Translations under genes and position numbers: made by a program
In this document: positions 22,865-31,019 of the stretch, piece after piece
Position numbering within the stretch: the first letter of the stretch is position 1
Layout of the letters: every line of letters starts with the position of its first letter
The notes under the pieces: generated by a model
Seen by the model: the letters and a program-made list of their open reading frames with translations, nothing else
Databases searched by the model: none
Told to the model about the DNA's origin: nothing
Source: Paenibacillus nanensis
GTDB lineage: Bacteria > Bacillota > Bacilli > Paenibacillales > Paenibacillaceae
Assembly (NCBI RefSeq): GCF_003583765.1
Contig: NZ_QXQA01000019.1
Coordinates: forward strand, 53,264-117,263
Reading direction: 5' to 3'
DNA: 64,000 bases

Positions 22865-24358
22865 TTAACGCCTCTTGGCTTCTTCCCACCAGCGATCCAT
22901 TTCTAGTAAATCAGTTTGGTCAAAAGTTTTGCCGTTTATACGAAGCTGCTCTTCTATATATTGAAATCGGCTCTTAAACTTTCGATTGGTGCGAGAGAGC
23001 GCCTCCTCCGGATCGGCGTCAATGAACCGGGACGCATTCACGACGGCGAACAGCAAATCGCCAAGCTCATCGGCTTGCTGCTCCTTATCGCTTCCGGCAA
23101 TCGCCTGCCGAAGCTCGCGCAGCTCCTCTTCGATTTTGGCGAGCACCGGATCAAGCTCATCCCAGTCGAAGCCGACTTTAGCCGCTTTCTTCTGCAGCTT
23201 GTACGCCTTCATCAGCGCCGGCAGATCCGGCGGGATGCCGTCGAGCTGCGATTTCCGGTCGCCGTCCGTTCCTTTCAGCCGCTTCTCCTCCGCCTTCATC
23301 CCTTCCCAGTTCGCAAGCGCCTCGTCGGCGTCCTGCGCGTCCGAGCCGCCGAAGACATGCGGATGACGGAAAATCAGCTTCTCGTTCAGCGTCTGAATGA
23401 CGTCGTAGACGGTGAACGCTCCTGCTTCCTCTTCCATCTGACTGTGAAGCATCACTTGAAGGATGACGTCGCCGAACTCCTCCTGCATGCCGGCAGGGTC
23501 GTCGTTGTCAATCGCTTCGAGCGCCTCGTACAGCTCTTCGATGAAGTTTTTGCGGATTGATTGATGCGTCTGCTCTCGGTCCCACGGGCAGCCTTCCGGG
23601 CTGCGCAAAATTTTTACGATCTCATGCAGCCGGTCGAAGGAGCGGTTCTGCAGCGCGGGATCATCGGAGCGAGGTATGTAAATAACCGATAGATTGCCGT
23701 ATGCCTGTTCCCGGTCAAGCTCGTAGATCGGCACTTTGATCAGCTGCTCCTCCCCTTGCACGCCCAGCGCATGTCCGATCACAACCTCGTAATCCTCGGG
23801 ATAGCGCTCCATCAGCGCCAGCTTCACATCCGAAGCGGTGAACGCGTCATACACTTGTCCGACCAGCGTATGCAGCTGCGGCTGCAGCATGGAGGCCTGA
23901 AGCTCCGCCGCATCGAGGAGCGTAAAGCCCTCAATCGGGTCAAAGCCAAGCGACGCGAAGGCCGCGTCCAGGAAGCTTTCGCCGCCCAGCACCGTCAGCT
24001 CGACGCCCGCCGCGCCGCAGCGCTCGCGCAGCAGCTGTACGGTCCGTTCGGCGACCATCGGGTGACCCGGCACCGCATAAATAATGGCTTCATCGGAGAC
24101 GGTATTGCCCGTTGCCGCTTCCGTCAGCAGCCTTGAAGCAATCGCCTCGTACACCTCGGGGAACGACTCATGCTGCTCGTACAGTTGATCGAACGATTCG
24201 TAAGCCAGCTGATGCTCGCGCAGCAGCGCCATGACGGGATGCTGCTCGGTCCGCACGAAGATGCGCTTCGCCGACTGCAGACGCCTCCAGATACCGAGCG
24301 TTAATTGATCAGGGTCGCCGGAGCCCAGCCCGACGATTATAATTGGCGAATGTGCCAT
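22865..24358 (-). CDS. mazG: Bifunctional tetrapyrrole-methylase-like / MazG nucleotide pyrophosphohydrolase (YabN)
   Basis: This 497-residue protein joins a SAM-dependent methylase-like domain (residues 1-225, with VGLGSGDPDQLTLG and YAVPGHPMVAERTV) to a C-terminal MazG domain (about 240-490) with two repeats; EELYEALEAIDNDDPAGMQEEFGDVILQ shows the EExxE-x-EExD-type metal site. MazG hydrolyses (d)NTPs to monophosphates for house-cleaning. I chose the ATG at 24358; the ATG six codons upstream has no site. Between yabM and hbs, order as in related genomes. Confidence 0.93.
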   Translation of the reverse strand: MAHSPIIIVGLGSGDPDQLTLGIWRRLQSAKRIFVRTEQHPVMALLREHQLAYESFDQLYEQHESFPEVYEAIASRLLTEAATGNTVSDEAIIYAVPGHPMVAERTVQLLRERCGAAGVELTVLGGESFLDAAFASLGFDPIEGFTLLDAAELQASMLQPQLHTLVGQVYDAFTASDVKLALMERYPEDYEVVIGHALGVQGEEQLIKVPIYELDREQAYGNLSVIYIPRSDDPALQNRSFDRLHEIVKILRSPEGCPWDREQTHQSIRKNFIEELYEALEAIDNDDPAGMQEEFGDVILQVMLHSQMEEEAGAFTVYDVIQTLNEKLIFRHPHVFGGSDAQDADEALANWEGMKAEEKRLKGTDGDRKSQLDGIPPDLPALMKAYKLQKKAAKVGFDWDELDPVLAKIEEELRELRQAIAGSDKEQQADELGDLLFAVVNASRFIDADPEEALSRTNRKFKSRFQYIEEQLRINGKTFDQTDLLEMDRWWEEAKRR

Positions 24359-24379
24359 AGTAGATTCAGCCTCCATCTC

Positions 24380-26038
24380 TTAATCCGCCGGCGGAATAAG
24401 CCGCCAGCGCCTCAGCCGCGCGGCCCATGCCTCGCCGCCCGGAATCGCCCGCCATTCGCGCGCGTCAATGGCGCCCGCGCGCAGAGCCGCGAGCGCGAAC
24501 ACCATTGCGCCGACGGCTGCGCCCGTCAGCGCCAAGGCCGCCGCCTTCGCGCGCGGCGGCAGCTCGTGTCCGAGCGCGGCGTCCAGCGCGCGCTCGGCTA
24601 ATAGGACGCTGGCGGCCATGATCGCCAGCGCAGCTGCGCCGGCGGCGGCGGGCGCCAGGCCCCGCCCGCGCTGCCGGCGATGCCCTTGCGGCGGGCGAAG
24701 CCCCTTCGCCGCACGGCGGAGCGCCGCCGCGCCCAGCATGGCGGCGGCGGTTAGCGCGGCAACGCCGGAGAGCGCCGCTCCCTCGATGCCGAGGGAGGGG
24801 ACGAGAGCGGCGTTGAGCGCGCCCTTCAGCAGCGCTGCGAGCAGCAGCAGCGCGACAGACGCCCGCGCCGAGCCGAGCGCTTGCAGCGCGGGCGTGACAA
24901 CCGCGCTGACGCAGCCGGCGAGCGCGGTGCAGCCGATGAGCGCGAAGGCAAGCGTGCCCTTCGCGTCCTTGTACAGCATCACGTTCAGCGGCTCCGCCAG
25001 CAGCACGAGGCCAATCGCCGCCGCGCCGCCGGTCAGCCACGCGGCGCGCAGCTGCATGGAGAGGCGCAGTTCCAGCGTCTGCGCCTCCCCGTTCGCCTTA
25101 GCGGCGGCGAGGGCCGGGACAATGGCGGCCGCCGCCGCGCCCGCCACCATCGTGACCAGCTGCACGAGCGGTCCGCCCCGGCTGTAGACGCCGAATAAGC
25201 TCATCGCCGTCTCTTCCGCCATGCCGCTTTCCCGCAGCAGGCGCGGCACCATAAACGAATCGACGACGCCGGTAACGGGCACCACGATCGATGCCAGCGC
25301 CGCCGGCCCCGCGAACGCCACCAGCGACTTCATCTCCATGAACAGCCTGCCGAGGGTTAGGCCGGAGCCAGATCCCGCCCGGCCGCTCCAGCCTCTAATC
25401 GCGAGCAGCAACGCCGCCACTGCCGCGCCGGCCGCCGAGCCGCTCATGACGCCTGCGGCGAGCCTTGCATCGCTCCAGCCCGCCATCAGGCCGATCTCCA
25501 GCGCGAGCAGCATCATAGCGACCCGGACCAGCTGTTCCGCCACTTGCGAAGCCGCCGATAAGCCCATCCTGTTCTTCCCCTGCTCGTAGCCGCGCAGAAC
25601 GGCTACAATCGGGGCAAACAGCAGCGCCGCGGACAGCACGCGAATCGCTAAAGCCGCCGACTCATCCCCAATCCATGATGCTGTCACATCGGCCGTTACC
25701 CACATCAAGACAAACGCGGCGCCGCCCGACAAGCCGAGCAGCAGCAAAGCGGCCGTAACCGTAGCCCTTGTCCCATCCGCGGCATGCTCGTCCCTGAGCC
25801 GATGCGCGATGAGGATCGACAGCGCCGTGGGGATGCCTGCCGTCGCCAGAACGGCAATCAGCTGATAGAACGGATACACGGCGTTGTAAATACCGAATAC
25901 GCGGTCCCCTGCCAAATTTTGCAGCGGAACTTTCTGCAGCGCGCCAATCAGCTTAGTCAGAAGGGCCGCTCCCGTCATCAGGATAATGCCATTCCTCCAA
26001 ACTCCTCGTAGGCGGCTGCTTTCGGACCTGCGGCTCAT
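24380..26038 (-). CDS. yabM: Polysaccharide/lipid flippase of the SpoVB/MurJ (MOP) family, YabM-like
   Basis: This 552-residue membrane protein has about 13-14 hydrophobic segments and the MOP-family opening (GIILMTGAALLTKLIGALQKVPL, two stretches, then GDRVFGIYNAVYPFYQL). Relatives flip lipid-linked sugars or peptidoglycan precursors; YabM in Bacillus is linked to spore cortex and cell envelope. The C-terminal half is extremely rich in Ala, Gly and Arg because its DNA is much richer in GC (about 24,430-25,150) than the rest of the gene, giving long open frames on all strands. It ends 22 bp before the mazG start. Confidence 0.9.
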   Translation of the reverse strand: MSRRSESSRLRGVWRNGIILMTGAALLTKLIGALQKVPLQNLAGDRVFGIYNAVYPFYQLIAVLATAGIPTALSILIAHRLRDEHAADGTRATVTAALLLLGLSGGAAFVLMWVTADVTASWIGDESAALAIRVLSAALLFAPIVAVLRGYEQGKNRMGLSAASQVAEQLVRVAMMLLALEIGLMAGWSDARLAAGVMSGSAAGAAVAALLLAIRGWSGRAGSGSGLTLGRLFMEMKSLVAFAGPAALASIVVPVTGVVDSFMVPRLLRESGMAEETAMSLFGVYSRGGPLVQLVTMVAGAAAAAIVPALAAAKANGEAQTLELRLSMQLRAAWLTGGAAAIGLVLLAEPLNVMLYKDAKGTLAFALIGCTALAGCVSAVVTPALQALGSARASVALLLLAALLKGALNAALVPSLGIEGAALSGVAALTAAAMLGAAALRRAAKGLRPPQGHRRQRGRGLAPAAAGAAALAIMAASVLLAERALDAALGHELPPRAKAAALALTGAAVGAMVFALAALRAGAIDAREWRAIPGGEAWAARLRRWRLIPPAD

Positions 26039-26147
26039 ATTGTTTTCCCCTGCTCCCTATGCCTTCTCATGATTACTGATTATAGCGTTTGGAGCATGAA
26101 ATGAAAAATCTTTTGCCGAAGTTTATCGTTTACCGCTTTATACATAA

Positions 26148-26190
26148 CAAAGCTTCTCCACTCGGCCTAAAGCCGCAGGGAGAAGCTTTG
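26148..26190 (-). terminator. Hairpin downstream of spoVT
   Basis: A perfect 12-bp stem (CAAAGCTTCTCC ... GGAGAAGCTTTG) with an inner GCGGC/GGCCG-type pair lies about 55 bp after the spoVT stop. The T-run is poor, but the length of the stem and its position support termination. Confidence 0.65.
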
Positions 26191-26244
26191 CTCTCGTCTT
26201 TATTTCGTCCTTGCTCGTATGTGTGCCTTGCAGATTAGCTGGAT

Positions 26245-26787
26245 TTACTGCTCCATTTGCTTCGCTAGGAAGCCTGCGGCAGTCTCCGCCATTTTGGTCT
26301 CCATTTGCGCCATTTTCACCGATTGATCCTTGCTCATCAGAACCACCGTGCCGATAGGGTCGCCGCTTGCGATAATCGGAGATACGACGTAGGAGCTGTA
26401 CTCTTCTTGCAGGTCCTTGACGATCTCATGCGGACCGCCGGTTGCCTCGGTTACCGTCTTCCGGTTCTCCATGCAAGTCTCCAGCGTGCTGCCGATCGGC
26501 TTGTCGAGCAGCTCTTTCTTCGAAGCGCCCGCTACCGTAATAATCGTGTCGCGATCCGATATAAGGGTAATGTGTCCAGTGCTTTCATACAACGATTCCG
26601 CGTATTCTTTCGCAAAGTCGCCAAGCTCGCCAATCGGCGAATATTTTTTCAGAATAACTTCTCCGTCACGGTCTACGAATATTTCCAATGGATCGCCCTC
26701 ACGTATACGCAATGTACGGCGAATCTCCTTCGGAATCACCACACGACCGAGATCATCGATACGACGCACTATTCCAGTTGCTTTCAT
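26245..26787 (-). CDS. spoVT: Stage V sporulation protein T, AbrB-family regulator
   Basis: This 180-residue forespore regulator has an N-terminal AbrB swapped-hairpin domain (MKATGIVRRIDDLGRVVIPK, then EIRRTLRIREGDPLEIF) and a C-terminal GAF-like domain (residues 60-178) that ends in AAGFLAKQMEQ. It modulates sigma-G-dependent genes late in sporulation. Start at 26787 is fixed by homology; the open frame extends 52 codons upstream without similarity. Here spoVT is separated from mfd by about 7 kb of inserted genes, whereas the two are adjacent in B. subtilis. No clear sigma-G promoter was found in the expected interval. Confidence 0.96.
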   Translation of the reverse strand: MKATGIVRRIDDLGRVVIPKEIRRTLRIREGDPLEIFVDRDGEVILKKYSPIGELGDFAKEYAESLYESTGHITLISDRDTIITVAGASKKELLDKPIGSTLETCMENRKTVTEATGGPHEIVKDLQEEYSSYVVSPIIASGDPIGTVVLMSKDQSVKMAQMETKMAETAAGFLAKQMEQ

Positions 26788-27213
26788 TTCTTGTTGCCCC
26801 GCTTTCCTAGAGGATTTTGAATCGACTGGATTGTTGCAGCATTTATGTTGGTAAACATCTCTGAGAGCTCCACGAGGATCATCGCCGTCCTCGAAGTACT
26901 TCCGGGATGCGTGTCCGCATCTGTTGCGGCGGATATGTGACATACCCGATCATTCACCGGTGTTGAAGAGGTAAGATCCTTCGATGAAGATTTTGAATCT
27001 GACCATAGTATTCATCTGCTCCCAGTATCTTATGCACGTGACCAGTCCGCCCAGATCATTCCTGTGCTGCCATTCGGCGCCGATATGCCGCATGCATCCA
27101 GACTCTTACTATGCCCCGTTTCGTTCCCGATAACCGCCAATCCTGCCACCGAAACGCCATATTCTCCTTTCCAAAGCTGAAGCTCGGCTTTCGAAGTCCT
27201 GTTCCAAACAACA
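26788..27213. other. Spacer between the Arc-like gene and spoVT
   Basis: About 425 bp that should contain the spoVT promoter. Several partial hairpins are visible around 26900-26950. Open frames here have no ribosome binding site and I do not support a gene. Confidence 0.5.
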
Positions 27214-27253
27214 GAAGGCAGCATCTAAGCCATCTTGGCTAGATGCTGCCTTC
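27214..27253 (-). terminator. Terminator-like hairpin after the Arc-like gene
   Basis: A 14-bp perfect stem (GAAGGCAGCATCTA ... TAGATGCTGCCTTC) with an inner AGCC/GGCT pair lies 15 bp after the stop of the Arc-like gene. T-run weak. Confidence 0.65.
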
Positions 27254-27268
27254 GCAGCCATTGCTTTC

Positions 27269-27460
27269 CTATTGGTCGACGGAATCATCCTTAACCGGAG
27301 CTCTTCCTTTGCCAAGCCGCCCCGCCCTTGTCAGCGCTTCGCGCAGCAGAAACTCGATATGTCCGTTCACGCTGCGGAATTCGTCGGCGGCCCATTGCTC
27401 GAGAGCGCGATGCAGTTCCGGATCAAGGCGCAGCGGGAACGCCTTCTTCTCTTTCGCCAT
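27269..27460 (-). CDS. Arc-like ribbon-helix-helix protein
   Basis: This 63-residue basic protein has a ribbon-helix-helix pattern: strand AFPLRLDPELH, helix ALEQWAADEFRS, turn VN, helix GHIEFLLREALTRAG. Arc/CopG-type proteins bind DNA as dimers and often repress their own operon. It starts 12 bp after the SPFH gene stop with AAGGAG eight bases upstream, so the two form one operon. Small Arc-like genes beside SPFH genes recur in Bacillales. The dyad over the SPFH promoter is a plausible target. It could also be an antitoxin-like protein without a toxin; none is seen. Confidence 0.75.
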   Translation of the reverse strand: MAKEKKAFPLRLDPELHRALEQWAADEFRSVNGHIEFLLREALTRAGRLGKGRAPVKDDSVDQ

Positions 27461-27472
27461 AACCGGCGCTCC

Positions 27473-28345
27473 TTAGCTGTATAACGATCCCGTATTAATA
27501 ACCGGCTGCGCGGCGCGGTCGGATACAATCGAGACCATTAAATTATTTACCATCGCCGCCCGCCGCTCGGCATCCAGCTCAATGCCGTTCTCCTCCAGCA
27601 GCCGGAGTGCCGCATCAACCATGCCGACAGCGCCCTCCACGATCTTCTGGCGCGCTGCCACAATCGCGATCGCTTGCTGCCGCTGCAGCATCGCGCTTGC
27701 GATTTCCGGCGCATACGCGAGGTGGGTGATCCGCGTCTCTCTGAGCTGCACGCCCGCTACATCAAGCCGCTCCTGCAGCTCGCGAAGCAGCTCAGCCGCC
27801 ACTTCGTCGGCGTTGCCGCGAAGCGTAATGCCGCTTTCGTCCCCGAACGTATCATAAGGGTATTGCGCGGCGATGTGACGAATGGCCGTTTCGCTTTGAA
27901 TCTCTACGAACCGTTCATATTGATCCACATCGAAGGAGGCTTTCGCCGTATCGACGACCTTGAACACGATGACGGCTCCGATCTCTACAGGATTGCCTTC
28001 CGCGTCATTCACCTTCAGCTTCTGGCTGTTGAAATTTCGTACCTTCAGCGAAATCTTCGACTTGCTCGTAAGCGGCAGCACCATCCACAATCCGCTTTCA
28101 ATCACCGTTCCAATATACGTTCCGAAAAAAGTAATGACCTTCGCCTCGTTCGGCTGAACAATAACGAGAGACGACAGCATCAGAATGGCAATCGCCATTA
28201 ATACGACGCCCGCGACGATAAGCCCTCCCGAAGGCGCTTCAGCCGCAGACTGAATGCCTATCAGTACCGCTCCTCCGATACCTGCCGCAACCGCAATGAA
28301 TAAACCCAAATAACCGCTGACGTATAATGCCTTTTTTTCTTTCAC
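27473..28345 (-). CDS. SPFH/Band-7 domain membrane protein
   Basis: This 290-residue protein has two N-terminal membrane segments (about residues 10-30 and 42-62) and then an SPFH/band-7 domain (VVQPNEAKVITFFGTYIGTV-like start, later LRELQERLDVAGVQLRETRI) with a helical region rich in Ala, Glu and Arg up to residue 275. Relatives organise membrane microdomains or guard membrane proteases. Start is GTG with GAGGTG five bases upstream. It is the first gene of a two-gene operon with the Arc-like protein. Exact role unknown. Confidence 0.85.
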   Translation of the reverse strand: MKEKKALYVSGYLGLFIAVAAGIGGAVLIGIQSAAEAPSGGLIVAGVVLMAIAILMLSSLVIVQPNEAKVITFFGTYIGTVIESGLWMVLPLTSKSKISLKVRNFNSQKLKVNDAEGNPVEIGAVIVFKVVDTAKASFDVDQYERFVEIQSETAIRHIAAQYPYDTFGDESGITLRGNADEVAAELLRELQERLDVAGVQLRETRITHLAYAPEIASAMLQRQQAIAIVAARQKIVEGAVGMVDAALRLLEENGIELDAERRAAMVNNLMVSIVSDRAAQPVINTGSLYS

Positions 28346-28354
28346 AGGATCACC

Positions 28355-28379
28355 TCATATCAATGTGATACTGATATGA
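28355..28379. promoter_or_regulatory. Dyad operator over the SPFH operon promoter
   Basis: TCATATCA-N9-TGATATGA is a perfect 8-bp inverted repeat, surrounded by further TATCA half-sites. It overlaps the -10 box, a position typical of a repressor operator. The Arc-like protein of the same operon is the natural candidate. Confidence 0.6.
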
Positions 28380-28404
28380 TATCACTTTTTACAAATATAA
28401 GCAA
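28376..28404 (-). promoter_or_regulatory. Sigma-A promoter of the SPFH/Arc-like operon
   Basis: TTGCTT and TATCAT (28376-28381) are spaced by 17 bases on the minus strand, about 30 bp upstream of the SPFH start codon. Confidence 0.6.
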
Positions 28405-28429
28405 TCCATATGTAAGAAAACAGGCCACT

Positions 28430-28624
28430 CTACTTCAGCCAAAGCACGAACAGCACGACTATACTAAGCCCCAAGTGCAAGACGCCGGATATAAGGGCCA
28501 GCTTTTTTTCTTTACGCTCCGCCCTGCCCTTTCTCGACTCCACTAGCAGGATCGCGCCGCAAATGGCAAACAACAGGATCAGGTATCCGGAGAATCCGAA
28601 CGTATAGGTTTCTTGCGAGAACAA
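28430..28624 (-). CDS. Small two-helix membrane protein next to the ger operon (CLC_0170-like)
   Basis: This 64-residue protein has two hydrophobic segments (SGYLILLFAICGAILLV and ALISGVLHLGLSIVVLFVLW) joined by a highly basic loop (ESRKGRAERKEKK). It lies 30 bp after gerAC on the same strand and is probably the fourth gene of the germination operon. The pattern resembles the small CLC_0170-type proteins often found beside ger genes; I base that on memory of the family. It might assist the receptor in the inner spore membrane. Confidence 0.6.
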   Translation of the reverse strand: MFSQETYTFGFSGYLILLFAICGAILLVESRKGRAERKEKKLALISGVLHLGLSIVVLFVLWLK

Positions 28625-28654
28625 TGCTTTCGCCCTCCTCTAATCCAATCCGTG

Positions 28655-29896
28655 CTAGATCGCTTTCATGCCGATTCTTCGTATCTTCACAATAACGTCG
28701 ATATTAAAGGTCACTTCCTTGTATTTCTCCTGCCAGGCTTCCTTTGTTTTGACATACTGGTTCCAGTACTTTGGTTTTTTGGCGCGGACATGCTCGCCAA
28801 AGCCAAATATATCCGATCCTTTGCTCTGTGTTTTCTTAATAATATTTTGATAAAATTTGACGGAAGCGTCCGACTGCACCCGTTCGATTCTCGCGATAAT
28901 ATCGGGGTTATTAATTTCGAATTCCTCGCTCATCTTCTCCTCCAGATTGGCCTCCAACTCAATATAAATGTCGAAGTGAGGAACTCCGTCCTTCAATCGG
29001 AGCTTAATAACCGAACGCCGATGCGTCACATTCGTCATCACGGTTGAGTTCGGGTCATTCTCGTCGAGCATGATAACCGCCCGGTAGCCTGCCGGATTCA
29101 CGCCTCGTAGACCGAGATACCCGGCAACCTCGAACGGCTTCGTTACGCCAACCATATGCTCTCCCCGGAAATACGCCAGTCCTTGAATTTCGACGTTCTG
29201 CTCATCTTTAATGGCGACGTACGGAAGAAAGCCCTCCTGTCCTTTCTTGGACGAATTGCTCCAGTAGACCCCGATATAATCCTTCGGGAATTTCCCCATC
29301 TTAATCGAGTTGTCCAAGGTTGACATCAAATACAGTGTCGGAATTCGCTCGAGCTTCGGCGCGGCGGTCATCAAGCCGAGCGCTTTGCCTTTGGATACCA
29401 TCAGCCAAGCCATTCTTCGCACCTCGGGATTTCGCCGGAAATAGTCGTTAATGTTCTCCATGCCCTTCTTCGCGATCGCCTCCGACACGACGATGATCCG
29501 AAGATGTCCGAAGAACAGCTCGCTGGATACCTGCTGCTGCAAATTCATAAATGCGTCGTCCATGGAATGGCCGACCACGGTAATGACCCAGACGGTTTGC
29601 ATCGTATCATTGCTGCCGCCCCCTTCGCCCGGTCCCAGCGGAATTCTGCCGGGCAGCGCGATTTGTACACCGACCTTCACCATGCCTTGCTTAGGCGGAG
29701 GGAGCGAGCCCTTGACATGGGAAACTTCGCTTTCTCTTTCCGCCGCTTCTTCGCTGGTGACTTCATCGATCGAAACGCCCAGCACCACCGCGCGTTCGTC
29801 AATTTCAAGCCGGTCCCAGCAGCCCGTTAGAAGCGGCATGAGCAGGAGGGCTGCCAGGAGCAGACGGATCTGTTTGCTTATCCCCGCTCTATGCAT
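28655..29896 (-). CDS. gerAC: Spore germination receptor lipoprotein, GerAC family
   Basis: This 413-residue lipoprotein has a signal peptide with lipobox LLTGC followed by WDRLEIDERAVVLG, the hallmark of GerAC/GerBC/GerKC proteins. It sits on the outer face of the inner spore membrane as the C subunit of a nutrient germinant receptor. Its start overlaps the gerAB end by 8 bp. The A, B and C genes are all complete. The particular germinant cannot be told from sequence. Confidence 0.93.
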   Translation of the reverse strand: MHRAGISKQIRLLLAALLLMPLLTGCWDRLEIDERAVVLGVSIDEVTSEEAAERESEVSHVKGSLPPPKQGMVKVGVQIALPGRIPLGPGEGGGSNDTMQTVWVITVVGHSMDDAFMNLQQQVSSELFFGHLRIIVVSEAIAKKGMENINDYFRRNPEVRRMAWLMVSKGKALGLMTAAPKLERIPTLYLMSTLDNSIKMGKFPKDYIGVYWSNSSKKGQEGFLPYVAIKDEQNVEIQGLAYFRGEHMVGVTKPFEVAGYLGLRGVNPAGYRAVIMLDENDPNSTVMTNVTHRRSVIKLRLKDGVPHFDIYIELEANLEEKMSEEFEINNPDIIARIERVQSDASVKFYQNIIKKTQSKGSDIFGFGEHVRAKKPKYWNQYVKTKEAWQEKYKEVTFNIDVIVKIRRIGMKAI

Positions 29897-30992
29897 TCCG
29901 CTCCCCCCTTTTCTTTCTCAGCATCGCTATGAGCAGCAGCAGACCGGGGTACGCCATCGTAATGTACAATCCGACTCTGCCGATATCCTCAATGATGACA
30001 TAGAGATGGGTCACGTTCTGCGGCAGCATCGCCATAAAGAAGACGATCGGAAGCAGAATAAAGGTGAATACTTGATGCTCCTTCAAATGAAGCACCTGCT
30101 TTAGGGCGACGCTTGTCAGAAAATAACTGGACAGCAGCGTCGTAAAAACCGCCGTTACCCACACGGCTAGAAAGGCCGCATCCAGCCTTTCGAGCACGTT
30201 CGCAGGCAAAGATGCGCCTTTCGCCAACTCAAGCGTAGGCCACAGCAGCTTCTTGATCTCCTCCGCGCCGAATACGCTGACGGAAGCCACCACGATGATC
30301 AGATAAAGCCCGCCGGAGACCAGGATGCCGAATAGACTTGCCTTCATCGCTTTTTTCGGTTTACGCATCGCAGGTATCACAACGGTCATAATGAACGAGC
30401 CTTGGAATAAGGCGGCAATCGTAAAGGTCCCCATAAATGCGTTATTCGGGCTCGTTAACAAGATTGGCTGCAAGTTGATGACCTCCGCATTGCCAAGCGA
30501 TAGGATGGCAATCAAGACGCAAGGAACAAGCAGCAGCGGGAAATAGAATGTATGGAAATAAGCGAAGGTTGTGATCGACCTTCGCGCGGATATAGCGGCA
30601 AGCGTCAGCATGACGATGACCGTTACCTCAACGGGGGTTGATTTCAAGACGGATGTGACGACAACTTCCCCGAATTCCCGCGCCGTCAATGAGGTAAGAA
30701 CGGCAAAGAACACAATTACGACGATGCTCCCTATCGTCCCCAGCCATTTGCCGATAATGTCATTGCCATATTGGAAGATCGACTGGTTCGGGAATCGCAT
30801 GCCTAGCCAAGTGAGTAGAGCGATTCCCAGAAAGGCCACCCCGATCGCAAATATCGTGACGAGCGGAGCCGCGGAATCCGCTGCCCGGACCGCAAAAAGC
30901 GGAAGCGGGAGCACGCCGACTCCGATAATGGTGCTGATTAGAATAGCCGATGCTTGAATGAGTGTTATTTGCCGAGAATCTGTATTTTCCAC
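29889..30992 (-). CDS. gerAB: Spore germination receptor integral membrane protein, GerAB family
   Basis: This 367-residue APC-fold protein has about ten membrane segments, beginning QITLIQASAILISTIIGVG, typical for GerAB subunits (residues 8-26). It is the putative germinant-binding and channel-like subunit of the receptor. It lies 27 bp downstream of gerAA and overlaps gerAC. Confidence 0.93.
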   Translation of the reverse strand: MENTDSRQITLIQASAILISTIIGVGVLPLPLFAVRAADSAAPLVTIFAIGVAFLGIALLTWLGMRFPNQSIFQYGNDIIGKWLGTIGSIVVIVFFAVLTSLTAREFGEVVVTSVLKSTPVEVTVIVMLTLAAISARRSITTFAYFHTFYFPLLLVPCVLIAILSLGNAEVINLQPILLTSPNNAFMGTFTIAALFQGSFIMTVVIPAMRKPKKAMKASLFGILVSGGLYLIIVVASVSVFGAEEIKKLLWPTLELAKGASLPANVLERLDAAFLAVWVTAVFTTLLSSYFLTSVALKQVLHLKEHQVFTFILLPIVFFMAMLPQNVTHLYVIIEDIGRVGLYITMAYPGLLLLIAMLRKKRGERNA

Positions 30993-31019
30993 ACTGTTGC
31001 CTCCTTCTGCTTGGCCGCT

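Noticed and set aside
24465..25198. Several long open frames on both strands over yabM
   Set aside because: They arise from the very high GC content there; only the yabM frame shows membrane segments and family motifs.
27030..27224. 64-codon minus-strand frame between the Arc-like gene and spoVT
   Set aside because: Its start lies within the terminator-like hairpin and no ribosome binding site precedes it.
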